From JBCBSP01 sp039819095 (lineage in GTDB: Bacteria > Pseudomonadota > Alphaproteobacteria > Caulobacterales > Maricaulaceae), in the NCBI GenBank assembly GCA_039819095.1, contig JBCBSP010000005.1:230635-294634 (forward strand): a stretch of 64,000 nucleotides of DNA, in the 5' to 3' direction. The position numbers and the translations under genes were made by a program. The notes below the pieces were generated by a model. That model did no database searches. It saw only the letters and a program-made list of their open reading frames with translations, and was not told the origin of the DNA. How positions within the stretch are numbered: the stretch's first letter is position 1; every line of letters starts with the position of its first letter. Positions 24,768 through 35,879 of the stretch are shown in pieces.

Positions 24768-26642
24768 TCAGCCTCCGCCCGCTGCAGACTGAAGCGCCAG
24801 CCCGCCCGGCGGCGGCGTCAGCCGCCCGGCGGGGTCGCGACGGATCAGATCGCCGAGAATGTCGTGCGCCGGTCCCGCGGCGCGGGTTCCCCCGCCGCCA
24901 TGAGCGATCACCACGGCGACCGCATAGCTGGGCGTCTCGGCGGGACCATAAGCGATGAACAGGCCGTGATTGCGCAGCCGCCAGGGCAGGTCCTCCTGAT
25001 CGCGCACGCCGCGTGCGCGTTCCTCCGCGCTGATGGAATAGACCTGGGCGGTGCCGGTCTTGCCGGCCATCATGAATTCGCGGACCGCCGAACCGCCGAG
25101 CGGCCAGTAGGCCGTTCCATTCCCTTCGTGGACAACCCCGACATGGGCCTCATGGATGGCGCGAAGCTGATCGGCGTTGAAGCCGAGATCGACCGGCGGC
25201 TCAGCATCGCCCTGGCGCAGAAGCGTCGGCCTTACCGCGCGTCCGGTCGCCAGGCGCGCGGTCATCACCAGAAGCTCCAGCGGCGTCATCAACATGAAGC
25301 CCTGACCGATGCCGGCATTATACGTGTCGCCGAGCGACCAGCCCTCGCCGCGCCGCGCGCGCTTCCATTGCGGTGTCGGAACATTGCCGCGCGCGAAACC
25401 GGGCATGTTCATGCCGATCTCATAATCATCACCAACGCCCATGCGGCGCAGCATGCTGGCCATGCGTTCTATGCCAAGCCGCTGGGCGACCTCGTAGAAA
25501 TAGACATCGCACGAGGTCTTCAGCGCTTCATGCAGATTGACCGGGCCATGCCCCTCGCGACGCCAGCAGTGAAAGACCCGGTCGCCGAGCGGGGTGGAAC
25601 CCCGGCAGGTTATGCGCTCGCGCGGATCAATGACGCCCGCCTCCAGAGCCGCCAGCGCGAACATGCCCTTCACCGTGGAGGCCGGCGCATAGCGACCGAG
25701 CAGAGCCTTGTTGTAGAGCGGCTGGTAAGGATTGTTGTTCAGCGCGCTGAAATCGTCCTGGGAAATGCCCTGAACAAACAGGTTGGGATCAAATCCGGGC
25801 GCGGAGACCAGGGACAGAAGCTCGCCGGTCGCCAGATCCATCGACAGGGCCGCGCCGCTCTGTCCTTCAAGACGTTCAGAGGCAAAGCGCTGGGCCTGGG
25901 CGTCGATGGAGAGCTGCACATCCCGCCCCTGGACGGAGGGCAGCGACTGGTCTGGCAGTTCGCGGATCACCCGCCCATAGGCGTTGACTTCCACCTTCAG
26001 ACTGCCGGCCGAGCCGCGCAGCGTTTCCTCCTGCGAGGACTCCACCCCGCCGCGCCCGATCCGGAAGCCGGGATGGCGCAGTAGCGGATCCTCGCCGGCC
26101 ACCTCTTCCGGCGCCGCCTGAACATAGCCCACGACATGGGCGAAGGATTGCGGCAGCGGGTAGTGGCGAACCTCTCCGACCTCGGGCGTGACGCCGGACA
26201 GCTGAGGCAGATTCAGATTGATCCGCGCGAAGGTTTGCCAGTCGAGATCCTCGGCCACCGTGACCGGCCGGAAGTCCGGAGTGCGCGCGATCTCGCGCAG
26301 CAGCCGCTCGATCCGCGCTTCGCTGAGCGGCACATGTTCAGCAATCCGGGCCAGCGCTTGACGCGCATCGTCCACCTGTTCGGGCACCAGCAGGATTCGA
26401 TAGCTATCGCGATTATCGGCGACTGGAACGCCGAAGCGATCCAAGATTCGCCCGCGGGACGGGGGCTGCAGGCGGAAATTGAACTGATTGTCTTCCGACA
26501 TGAGCCGGTAATCATCATGGTCCACGATCTGGAGCGAGTAGAGCCGTGCAGCGAGCCCGGCGAACACAGCTGCGCCGCCCGCGCCGAGAAACAGCGCGCG
26601 CCGCGTAAACTGGGCCTGGGATTCCTGCTTGTCGCGCTTCAA
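24768..26642 (-). CDS. mrdA: Penicillin-binding protein 2
   Basis: 624 residues. N-terminal membrane anchor (FLGAGGAAVFAGLAARLYSLQ), dimerisation domain with PSRGRILDRFGVPVADN, transpeptidase domain with S-x-x-K in YAPASTVKGM, S-x-N-type SCDVYF and KTG in AGKTGTAQVY. Cross-links peptidoglycan with RodA in elongation. A 49-bp gap follows mreD. Confidence 0.96.
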   Translation of the reverse strand: MKRDKQESQAQFTRRALFLGAGGAAVFAGLAARLYSLQIVDHDDYRLMSEDNQFNFRLQPPSRGRILDRFGVPVADNRDSYRILLVPEQVDDARQALARIAEHVPLSEARIERLLREIARTPDFRPVTVAEDLDWQTFARINLNLPQLSGVTPEVGEVRHYPLPQSFAHVVGYVQAAPEEVAGEDPLLRHPGFRIGRGGVESSQEETLRGSAGSLKVEVNAYGRVIRELPDQSLPSVQGRDVQLSIDAQAQRFASERLEGQSGAALSMDLATGELLSLVSAPGFDPNLFVQGISQDDFSALNNNPYQPLYNKALLGRYAPASTVKGMFALAALEAGVIDPRERITCRGSTPLGDRVFHCWRREGHGPVNLHEALKTSCDVYFYEVAQRLGIERMASMLRRMGVGDDYEIGMNMPGFARGNVPTPQWKRARRGEGWSLGDTYNAGIGQGFMLMTPLELLVMTARLATGRAVRPTLLRQGDAEPPVDLGFNADQLRAIHEAHVGVVHEGNGTAYWPLGGSAVREFMMAGKTGTAQVYSISAEERARGVRDQEDLPWRLRNHGLFIAYGPAETPSYAVAVVIAHGGGGTRAAGPAHDILGDLIRRDPAGRLTPPPGGLALQSAAGGG

Positions 26643-26691
26643 CGGCTTCCTCCGCTCACTGGCGCGCCCCCTCTATCATGATGCAAGCATC

Positions 26692-27207
26692 CTACGAGAA
26701 AGTGGAGCGTTCCTTTCGGCGGGCAAAAAAGAAAGCCAACAAGGGAAAGAGCAGGATTGACAATACCCCGTCCGCGATCAGCGGCGCCGGCGAAACCCAA
26801 CTGCCCAGCGCCAGCGATCCCACCGCCCAGGCCGTCACCAGAACAATCCCGGCGAGCGCAGCGAAACGCAGGCTGATCGGAAGCAGCTCGCCGCCGGGCG
26901 TGGCCGGCTCCTCGACCGGCGGGCGGGCGAAAGCAAAGCCGACAAGAAAGCTCAGCGCCCATACTCCAAGCAGGCCGCCAGTCAGGAAATCCGTCGCCAG
27001 ACCGACCAGGAAAATCACCCAAGGGGCTGTGAACCCGGGTCGGCGCACCGCCCAGATATAGAGCACCATGAGCGGAAGCAGCGGCATCAGGTCCGGACCG
27101 TTGGGGATGCGCGTGGGCGCGGCCTGAACAATGAGCGCCAGGACAAGCGTGAACGTCATGACCGCTGCGCTCCCCGCGACGACCGGCCGATCCATCGACG
27201 AGCGCAT
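26692..27207 (-). CDS. mreD: Rod shape-determining protein MreD
   Basis: 171 residues with about five hydrophobic helices and P-x-L-x-L pattern PLLPLMVLYIWAVRRPG typical of MreD. Short, poorly conserved inner-membrane partner of MreC. Overlaps the mreC stop by one base. Confidence 0.9.
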   Translation of the reverse strand: MRSSMDRPVVAGSAAVMTFTLVLALIVQAAPTRIPNGPDLMPLLPLMVLYIWAVRRPGFTAPWVIFLVGLATDFLTGGLLGVWALSFLVGFAFARPPVEEPATPGGELLPISLRFAALAGIVLVTAWAVGSLALGSWVSPAPLIADGVLSILLFPLLAFFFARRKERSTFS

Positions 27208-28166
27208 CAGCCTTCCTCCCCGTTCACGGTCTCGCTGTCGGTCGTTTCAGAAGCCGCCGGCTCGACCGGCTCATCGGTCAAGGCAAGCTCGGCCTCATCT
27301 GGCCCAGGCTCGATGACAGGCGCTTCATCTGGGGCAACAACCGGATCGAAAGGCCAGATCCAGATCAGATCAACCGGCGCGCTTCGAGAAAAAAGCGCCA
27401 CGCGCCATGTGCCATCAGCATCCTGGACCGCTTCGCCCACGGGCAGGCCGCGCGGCATTTCGTTATCGTCGCCGGAGGTGATGATGCGGTCGCCCACACG
27501 CATGTCCGGCTCGCGACCGAGATATTCCAGCCTGGGGAATTCGGAATTATCGCCCACCAGCAGCGCGCGTGTATTGCTTCGGTCGCTCATGACCGCGATG
27601 CGGCTGTTCAGATCGTTCAGCAACAGGATGCGCGAAGAGCGCTGGCCGGAGTCCACGACGCGCCCAACCAGGCCATACACATTCACCGCCGGATAGCCGG
27701 CGCGCACACCGTCTTCAGCGCCCACATCGACCAGGCGCGCCCGAACGAAGGGTCCGTCGCGATCGGCCACCGTCCAGGCGGATATCCGCTCTCGCGAGGC
27801 CGGCGTGGAAAGATTGAGGGCCTGCTCATAGATCTGCGCGCGGTCGCGCAGGGTCAGGGCCACGTCGCGCCAGGCGGCGAGCTCTGAGATTTCCTCGCGC
27901 AGATCGCGGTTTTCCTGCGCCAGCTCAAGCTGACGGCGCCACCACGGCCCGATATTGCGCATGCCGCGCACCGGCTGGGCGGCGAGATCCAGCAGCGGCG
28001 CGAGCGTGTCGTTCACCACCGCACGCGACTGCGCGAGGGCCGGATTACGCGTCTCGGGACGATCATTGACGATGAGGATGATGGAGATGACGATCAGGAG
28101 AAACAGGAACGTGCGGGAAAAACGCACGCCCTCTTCATCACGCCGGGCTGATCGCCTTTGCGCCAC
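27207..28166 (-). CDS. mreC: Rod shape-determining protein MreC
   Basis: 319 residues. One N-terminal membrane helix (FLFLLIVISIILIVND), a coiled coil (~75-110, WWRRQLELAQENRDLREEIS), then the beta-barrel MreC core with VDVGAEDGVRAGYPAVNVYG and GDRIITSGDDNEMPRGLPVG. The C-terminus is an acidic, low-complexity tail. Periplasmic scaffold activating PBP2/RodA. Confidence 0.95.
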   Translation of the reverse strand: MAQRRSARRDEEGVRFSRTFLFLLIVISIILIVNDRPETRNPALAQSRAVVNDTLAPLLDLAAQPVRGMRNIGPWWRRQLELAQENRDLREEISELAAWRDVALTLRDRAQIYEQALNLSTPASRERISAWTVADRDGPFVRARLVDVGAEDGVRAGYPAVNVYGLVGRVVDSGQRSSRILLLNDLNSRIAVMSDRSNTRALLVGDNSEFPRLEYLGREPDMRVGDRIITSGDDNEMPRGLPVGEAVQDADGTWRVALFSRSAPVDLIWIWPFDPVVAPDEAPVIEPGPDEAELALTDEPVEPAASETTDSETVNGEEG

Positions 28167-28194
28167 GGCGGGGCGCCTCCGCTGATTACGCCGC

Positions 28195-30083
<1,889 letters not shown>

Positions 30084-30187
30084 CGGCAACTCTGTAGTCC
30101 GGCCCGGCCCGATCGATCGATCAGACGCCATGCAGGAAGCGCGCCTCGTCTAACGGATCGGTCGGATTTAGCAATGCGTGATCATGC

Positions 30188-31186
30188 TCAGCTGGCCTGG
30201 CCCTTACCCGCCAGAAGCGTGCGCAACTCCCCGCCAGCGGCCTCAAGCGGATGTTCGCCCGCACGATCGCGCGCCGCATGAAGGCCGGAGCGCGCGTCAT
30301 CATAGTCCGCGATCCAGCGCCGTGCGAAATCGCCTGACGTGACGTCCTGTACGATCCGGTCGAAAACGGGCCGCACCGCATCACGGATCGGCGCCTCGAC
30401 GCCGTGGGCGCCAAACTCGGCGGTATCGGAGATCGCCTTATACATGCCCGCAAGGCCGCGTTCGTGGATGAGGTCTGCAATGTATTTCAGCTCATGCACG
30501 GTATCGATATAGGCCATGCGTTCGCTGACCCCGGCGCGCACCAGCGCATCAAAGCCTTCGCGCGCAAGGGCGCACATACCGCCCACGAGCACCGCCTGCT
30601 CGCCCAGAATATCGGCCAGCGCCTCCTCGCCGAACGAGGTCTGGAAGATGCCGGCCCGTCCGCAACCGAGCGCGGCGAGATAGGCTTTTGCGATCGCGTC
30701 AGCCTCGCCGGACGCGTCCTGATCAACCGCCCAGAAGCCCACAAGCCCGCCGCCCTTCTCATAAGCGCTGCGCACCGCACCGCCCGGTCCTTTGGGCGCA
30801 GCCAGAATGACATCGCAATCGACCGGCGGCTCGATCAGACCGTATTCGATGGAAAACCCATGACAGAAAACCAGCGCCTGACCCGGCTTTCGATGCGGAG
30901 CGATGGACTGAGACCAGATCTCGCCATGGGCTTCATCTGCGGCGAGGACGGACAGGATATCGGCGCGTGCGGCGGCTTCGGCCAGGCTGACCACCTCAAA
31001 ACCGTCCGCCTCCGCCTTGGCCCGGCTCGGCGAGCCGTCGCGCAGCGCGACAAGCACCGTTGCCACACCGCTATCGCGCAGGTTCAGAGCGTGCGAACGC
31101 CCGTGATTGCCGTAGCCTATGAGGCCGACCGTGCGACGTTGAACCGGCGACAGGTCGATATCGGCTTCGTAGAGCGGGTCAGACAT
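30188..31186 (-). CDS. Divergent ketol-acid reductoisomerase-like protein
   Basis: 332 residues from ATG 31186; a GTG at 31204 overlapping the miaA stop (GTGA) is equally possible. Class I KARI layout: Rossmann loop GLIGYGNHGRSHALNLRDSG, FCHGFSIEYG, APKGPGG and the knotted domain with metal ligands D and E in DILGEQAVLVGG, HELKYIADLI and the Ser of ISDTAEFG. Unusual residues at conserved sites: NHGRS for SQGHA, APKGPGG for APKGPGH. Standard IlvC makes the dihydroxy acid precursor of branched amino acids with NADPH. Its position behind miaA, away from ilv genes, suggests a paralogue; reaction uncertain. Confidence 0.85.
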   Translation of the reverse strand: MSDPLYEADIDLSPVQRRTVGLIGYGNHGRSHALNLRDSGVATVLVALRDGSPSRAKAEADGFEVVSLAEAAARADILSVLAADEAHGEIWSQSIAPHRKPGQALVFCHGFSIEYGLIEPPVDCDVILAAPKGPGGAVRSAYEKGGGLVGFWAVDQDASGEADAIAKAYLAALGCGRAGIFQTSFGEEALADILGEQAVLVGGMCALAREGFDALVRAGVSERMAYIDTVHELKYIADLIHERGLAGMYKAISDTAEFGAHGVEAPIRDAVRPVFDRIVQDVTSGDFARRWIADYDDARSGLHAARDRAGEHPLEAAGGELRTLLAGKGQAS

Positions 31187-31200
31187 GGGGCTCGTTCGGC

Positions 31201-32130
31201 TCACAATTGGTCATCGATCAGCGCGCGAAGCTCGGCCCGGCTGCGCTCCGGGTCAAGGCTGGTGATCCGTGCCCAGTCCGGGGTCTGGTTGCGGAACCAG
31301 GTAAACTGACGCTTGGCGTAGCGGCGCGTATCACGCGCGCCCTGCTCTATCGCCGCCTCCAGACTGAGCACACCGCCCAGATGATCGAGTAGCGGAGGCA
31401 GGCCGACCGCTTTCATGACAGGCAGTTGCGGGTCGAGCGCGCGTTCAGCGATGGCGCGCGCTTCGTTTAGCCCGCCGGCTTTGACCATCGCGTCATAGCG
31501 CGCATCGATCCGGGCGTAGAGCGTATCCCGGTCCGGCTCCAGGACCAGGCCGGTCCAGTCCTGCGCCGCGATGGCCGGCTCGGTCGCGCCCTGCAGCGCG
31601 CTCAGAGGCGCGCCGGTCGCCCAGGCGACTTCGATCACGCGCAGCAATCTCTGGCGGTCGGCGCCGGCGATCCGCGCTGCAGCGTCCGGGTCCAGCCGCT
31701 CCGCTTCGGCGCGCAGACCCTCAACGCCGTGCGCATCCAGCAAAGCCTGGGCGCGGGCTTTGACGTCAGCCGGAATGTCCGGCGTCGGCGCGAGCCCTTC
31801 GGTCAGCGCCTTGAAATAAAGCCCCGTCCCGCCGACGAGCACCGCGCGGCGGTCAGCAGCGCGCAAATCCCGGATGACCGACAGCGCATCCTTAAGCCAG
31901 CGCCCGGTCGTGTAGCGTTCACCCGGATCGACATGACCGAAGAGGTGGTGGGGTACAGCGCCCACCTCCTCAAGGCTGGGTCGCGCCGTCAGCACGCTCA
32001 GCCCGGCATAGACCTGCATGGAGTCTGCATTGATGATGTCGGCGTCCAGTCGGCGCGCCGCCTCGATCGCCAGCGCGGTCTTGCCCGCCGCTGTCGGGCC
32101 CGCAATGAGAAGAAGGCGCGGCGCGCTCAG
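31201..32130 (-). CDS. miaA: tRNA dimethylallyltransferase, probable CTG start
   Basis: 309 residues if read from CTG 32130. The first ATG (32019) begins at MQVYAGLSVL and would remove the nucleotide-binding loop. In frame upstream lie LLLIAGPTAAGKTALAIEAA and DADIINADS, exactly the MiaA N-terminus. No ATG, GTG or TTG occurs between the in-frame stop (32209-32211) and 32019, leaving CTG, which overlaps the protease stop as CTGA. MiaA adds dimethylallyl to A37 of tRNAs reading UNN codons. Also has GERYTTGRWLKDAL and the C-terminal RRYAKRQFTWFR. Start assignment is inference; gene identity is firm. Confidence 0.93.
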   Translation of the reverse strand: MSAPRLLLIAGPTAAGKTALAIEAARRLDADIINADSMQVYAGLSVLTARPSLEEVGAVPHHLFGHVDPGERYTTGRWLKDALSVIRDLRAADRRAVLVGGTGLYFKALTEGLAPTPDIPADVKARAQALLDAHGVEGLRAEAERLDPDAAARIAGADRQRLLRVIEVAWATGAPLSALQGATEPAIAAQDWTGLVLEPDRDTLYARIDARYDAMVKAGGLNEARAIAERALDPQLPVMKAVGLPPLLDHLGGVLSLEAAIEQGARDTRRYAKRQFTWFRNQTPDWARITSLDPERSRAELRALIDDQL

Positions 32131-33518
32131 GGCCGAAGCGCCTGCTGCAGGAACTGACCGGCGCGGTTCAGCGTCAGAAGCACGGGGCGCTCCCCGTCCT
32201 GGGCGCGCTCAACGGCCGCGGACGCTTCCTCAATCGTAGCGACCGGCGTCCAGGCGATCTGTTCAACCACGTCGCCGGCGCGCACCTTGCCGGCCGCATC
32301 GCTGTCCGGGTCCACAGCCGTTACGACCAGGCCGTCAGCATCAGGGTGAACCCGGAACTCGCGCCGCAGGGCATCGGTGAGCGGCGCCAGGGTGAGGCCC
32401 AACAGGCTTGAAACGGCCGGGGCCGCATCCTCGTCAGCTTCACCGCCCGCCGAGGGCGGACGGCGCGGCTCCGCGCCGCTTTCTTCAAGCAGCTGAACGG
32501 TGACCTGAAGCGTCATGGCCTCGCCGCGGCGCAGGATTTCCACCGGCGCCGTCACGCCAACCTCGGTCTCAGCAACGATGAAGGGCAGACGGCGGTCGTC
32601 CGGCACGGGTTCGCCATTAAAGGCCAGGATGAGATCGCCCGGCTCCATGCCCGCCTCATCGGCCGGTCCGCCATCGGTGATGCGCGTGACGACCGCGCCG
32701 CGCGGCGCGTCCAGCCCCAGCGCGCTCGCCATCGCCTCATCGACGCGCTGCACATTCACGCCGAGCCAGCCGCGGCGCGTCTCGCCGTACTCCAGGAGCT
32801 GATCGACCACAGGCGCAGCGATATTGGACGGCACGGAGAAGGAAATGCCGACGCTGGCGCCGGTGGGAGAGAAGATCGCGGTGTTCACCCCGATCACATC
32901 GCCATTCATGTCAAAGAGCGGCCCGCCGGAATTGCCGCGATTAATGGCGACATCGGTCTGGATGTAGTCGTCGTACTGACCGCCGATCTCGCGTCCCTGC
33001 GCGGAGATCACACCGGCAGTGAGCGATCCGCCAAGCCCGAACGGATTGCCGATCGCGACAACCCATTCGCCGACCCGGGCAGTGTCGGAATCGCCGAAGC
33101 TGACAAAGGGCAGATCCGTTTCCGGCTGGACCCGAAGAACCGCGATATCGGTCGCCGGATCGCGTCCGATGATCTCAGCGGCAAGCGTGCGCCCGTCAAA
33201 CATGACGACCTCGACCTCATCGGCCTCGTCGATCACATGATTATTCGTCACCACGATGCCGGCTGCATCAATGATGAAGCCGGAGCCAAGCGAGCTGGCG
33301 ATGCGCGGCCGCTCGCCCAGCAGATCGTTGAACCGCTCCAGCGGCGAGCCCGGCGGGAAGGTCGGCAGGCTGTCATCCTCCCCGACGCGCTGGGCGGTGG
33401 AGATGTTGACCACGGCCGGCGACAGGCGCTCGGCCAGGTCGGCGAAGCCTTCATTGGGCTGAGCGGACGCGCCAGCGGCGAAGGCGAAGACAAAAAGCGC
33501 GGCGAAGACTGATCGCAT
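32127..33518 (-). CDS. DegP/HtrA-type periplasmic serine protease
   Basis: 463 residues from ATG 33518, which gives a signal peptide (MRSVFAALFVFAFAAGASA); an upstream start at 33647 would bury it. Trypsin-like domain with triad H94 (TNNHVID), D124 (ATDIAVL) and S197 (RGNSGGP). PDZ1 at ~280-365 (GWLGVNVQRVDEAMASALGL) and a second, weaker PDZ at ~385-460. Degrades or chaperones misfolded envelope proteins. Heads a tightly coupled chain with miaA and the KARI-like gene. A terminator separates it from hflC. Confidence 0.92.
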   Translation of the reverse strand: MRSVFAALFVFAFAAGASAQPNEGFADLAERLSPAVVNISTAQRVGEDDSLPTFPPGSPLERFNDLLGERPRIASSLGSGFIIDAAGIVVTNNHVIDEADEVEVVMFDGRTLAAEIIGRDPATDIAVLRVQPETDLPFVSFGDSDTARVGEWVVAIGNPFGLGGSLTAGVISAQGREIGGQYDDYIQTDVAINRGNSGGPLFDMNGDVIGVNTAIFSPTGASVGISFSVPSNIAAPVVDQLLEYGETRRGWLGVNVQRVDEAMASALGLDAPRGAVVTRITDGGPADEAGMEPGDLILAFNGEPVPDDRRLPFIVAETEVGVTAPVEILRRGEAMTLQVTVQLLEESGAEPRRPPSAGGEADEDAAPAVSSLLGLTLAPLTDALRREFRVHPDADGLVVTAVDPDSDAAGKVRAGDVVEQIAWTPVATIEEASAAVERAQDGERPVLLTLNRAGQFLQQALRP

Positions 33519-33645
33519 GGCGATGGCCCTGAAAATATCTGCAGCGCGCGAATGCCGCCCGCCTGTTGATAAAGATGTAACCAGCACAGGCGGTCTCGCC
33601 AACCGCACGCACGCAGACCCGACCATGAAATTCACGTTACCCGGC

Positions 33646-33683
33646 AAAGAAAAGGGCGCTGACGGGGGATGCCGCCAGCGCCC
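33646..33683 (-). terminator. Rho-independent terminator downstream of hflC
   Basis: Read on the minus strand, GGGCGCT...AGCGCCC (7-bp stem, 33654-33660 with 33677-33683) is followed by TTTTCTTTG. It lies 27 bp beyond the hflC stop and before the protease promoter region. Confidence 0.75.
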
Positions 33684-33709
33684 GAAGACGTTCGCACTTC
33701 AAGTCACCG

Positions 33710-34591
33710 CTATTGCGGGCTCTGGGTCCGGAAGTACTCGAAGAACTCTGAGTCCGGGGGAAGCACGATCGGCGTGCCCTCCCGAACCGCCTGTTCATAG
33801 GCGATCATCGAGCGGTAGAAGGCGAAGAACTCAGGGTCCTGGCCGTAAGCGGCCGCATAGATGGCGTTACGCTGGGCGTCGCCATCACCGCGGATGCGTT
33901 CTGATTCCGCACGAGCCTCGGCCCGGATGATCGCAGCCTGACGGTCCGCGTCGGCCTGGATCTCCTGGGAGACCTGCTGGCCTTCAGCGCGGATCAGCGC
34001 GGCTTCCTGACGGCGTTCAGCGCTCATCCGGTTGAACACCTGATTGGCGATCTGATCGGGCAGGTCAGCGCGCAGAATGCGAACATCGACGACATCAATG
34101 CCGATCTGCTGGTTGGCCACCTGGCCTTCCACCGCAGTCTGGACCCGGGTCATCAGCTCGGCGCGCTGGCCGGAAATGACGTCCTGGGACGGGATGGAGG
34201 CGATCACGCCGCGAAGCGCGTCATCCATGATGGAGCGCAGGCGCAGCTGGGCGCCGGTCTCGTTGCGCACCGTCTGGAAGAAGCGAAGCGGATCGACGAT
34301 GCGGTAGCGCAGGAAGGCGTCGACCACCAGGCGCTGCTGGTCGCCGGCGAGGATTTCTTCCGGCGCCATGTCGAACTCGATATTGCGCTTCTCGAACAGA
34401 AGCACGTCTTCCCACGGCAGCTTGAAGTGAAGGCCCGGATCTTCATCGCCCGGCTCGTTCACCGCATCCACCGGCTCGCCGAGACGAAGCACGACGGCCT
34501 GCTCGCGTTCATTGACGGTGTAGGTCGCGAACATCGCAACCAGCACGGCCGCTGCGATCACGACACCAAAAATAATGGTCAGAATGCGCAT
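33710..34591 (-). CDS. hflC: Protease modulator HflC
   Basis: 293 residues. Membrane-anchor helix at the N-terminus (IIFGVVIAAAVLVAMFATYTV) and SPFH/band-7 domain (VNEREQAVVLRLGEP, RNIEFDMAPEEILAGDQQRL, YRIVDPLRFFQTV). Coiled stretch EGQQVSQEIQADADRQAAII and final FEYFRTQSP. With HflK forms a large inner-membrane cage regulating FtsH. Starts 3 bp after the hflK stop. Confidence 0.95.
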   Translation of the reverse strand: MRILTIIFGVVIAAAVLVAMFATYTVNEREQAVVLRLGEPVDAVNEPGDEDPGLHFKLPWEDVLLFEKRNIEFDMAPEEILAGDQQRLVVDAFLRYRIVDPLRFFQTVRNETGAQLRLRSIMDDALRGVIASIPSQDVISGQRAELMTRVQTAVEGQVANQQIGIDVVDVRILRADLPDQIANQVFNRMSAERRQEAALIRAEGQQVSQEIQADADRQAAIIRAEARAESERIRGDGDAQRNAIYAAAYGQDPEFFAFYRSMIAYEQAVREGTPIVLPPDSEFFEYFRTQSPQ

Positions 34592-34594
34592 GAC

Positions 34595-35752
34595 CTAGCC
34601 TCCTGCCGTGTTCGGATCAGCCGCCGGCGCCGCGGAGCGCTGCGCGCCGAGGCGGTCGAGCGGAAGGTAGGGCACCGCCCCGCCATCACCGTCCAGAATG
34701 ATGAGTTCAGAGCGGCCCAGCACCCGTTCCATGGTTTCAAGAAACATGCGTTGCCGGGTGACTTCCGGCGCCTGAGCGTACTCGGTGTAGATGGCGTTGA
34801 AGCGATCAGCCTGACCTTCAGCCTCGGCGATCACCGAGTCGCGATAGGCTTGGGCCTGCTGGGTCAGGCGCGCCGCGTCACCGCGCGCGTTCGGAACGAC
34901 CTGGTTGGCGTAAGCGGTCGCTTCCAGACGCACCCGTTCAGCATCCTGGGCGGCTGCGTCAACATCGCGGAAGGCTTCAACCACCGGGTCCGGCGGCTGG
35001 GCCGTCTGCAGGTTCACGTTCAACACCTGAACCCCGGCGCGATACTCGTCCATCGTCGCCTGGATCAGTTCACGCGCCCGCTGGGAGACTTCCACACGGC
35101 CATCAGTGATGATGGGAAGAAGCGCCGTGGTGCCGACAACTTCACGCATGGCGCTCTCAGACACCGCGCCCAGCGTCTGTTCCACAAAGCGCACATTGAA
35201 CAGGAAGTCGCGCACGCCGTCCGGATAGGAGGTGTCAACGCGCCACTGCACCGTAAAGCCGATGGAGACGATGTTCTCGTCGCTGGTCAGCATCAGAAGC
35301 CCGCGCTGGTTGGGGCCGACCTGAAGCGTCTGGGTGTCTGTGACCTCGGGACGCTCGACCGTCTCGATCGGATAGGGCAGCTTCAGCCGGAAGCCCGGCG
35401 TGGTCGTGCGCGAATACTCGCCGAAGCGAAGCACGACGCCGGCCTGGTTGGGCTCCACTACGTACCAGCCGGTAATCAGGACCCAAAGGAAAGCAGCCGC
35501 GGCAAAAATCACGCCGAGGCCAAAGCCCCCGCCGCCGCCTTTACCGCCCTTGCCGCCAAACAGGCCGCCAAGGCGTTCCTGGAAGCGTCGCACCAGATCG
35601 TCCAGATCCGGAGCATCGCCGCCCGGGCCGCGACCATTGCCGCCCGGTCCGCTTCCCCAGGGATTGTTATTGTTCGGCCTGCGTCCGCCGCCGCCGGAGC
35701 CGGAGCCCCAGGGACCGCCGCCACCGCCGCCTGCATTGTCGTTCCAGGGCAT
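34595..35752 (-). CDS. hflK: FtsH modulator HflK
   Basis: 385 residues from ATG 35752, supported by AGGAG six bases upstream; a start 39 bp earlier lacks support. Gly/Asn-rich cytosolic head (residues 2-55), one TM helix (FGLGVIFAAAAFLWVLITGW), then SPFH domain with VVEPNQAGVVLRFGEYSRTT, and C-terminal long helix. Partner of HflC. Confidence 0.95.
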   Translation of the reverse strand: MPWNDNAGGGGGGPWGSGSGGGGRRPNNNNPWGSGPGGNGRGPGGDAPDLDDLVRRFQERLGGLFGGKGGKGGGGGFGLGVIFAAAAFLWVLITGWYVVEPNQAGVVLRFGEYSRTTTPGFRLKLPYPIETVERPEVTDTQTLQVGPNQRGLLMLTSDENIVSIGFTVQWRVDTSYPDGVRDFLFNVRFVEQTLGAVSESAMREVVGTTALLPIITDGRVEVSQRARELIQATMDEYRAGVQVLNVNLQTAQPPDPVVEAFRDVDAAAQDAERVRLEATAYANQVVPNARGDAARLTQQAQAYRDSVIAEAEGQADRFNAIYTEYAQAPEVTRQRMFLETMERVLGRSELIILDGDGGAVPYLPLDRLGAQRSAAPAADPNTAGG

Positions 35753-35879
35753 GCACAGCTCCTGCTCGATTGGGCGCGATAGATCGCGCATGAAGGGGTG
35801 ACGCGTTATGTGGACGCGCCGGCCCGGCTTAGCAAGTCAAACCGGTATTCGCGCGCGCAGCGTATGCACCCGCACGCCG

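Noticed and set aside
24720..26084. 454-codon frame opposite penicillin-binding protein 2
   Set aside because: Antisense shadow of a clear PBP2; no recognisable domain.
34427..35782. 451-codon plus-strand frame opposite hflK
   Set aside because: Antisense of hflK and hflC; the Ala/Ala tail arises from the Gly-rich hflK N-terminus.
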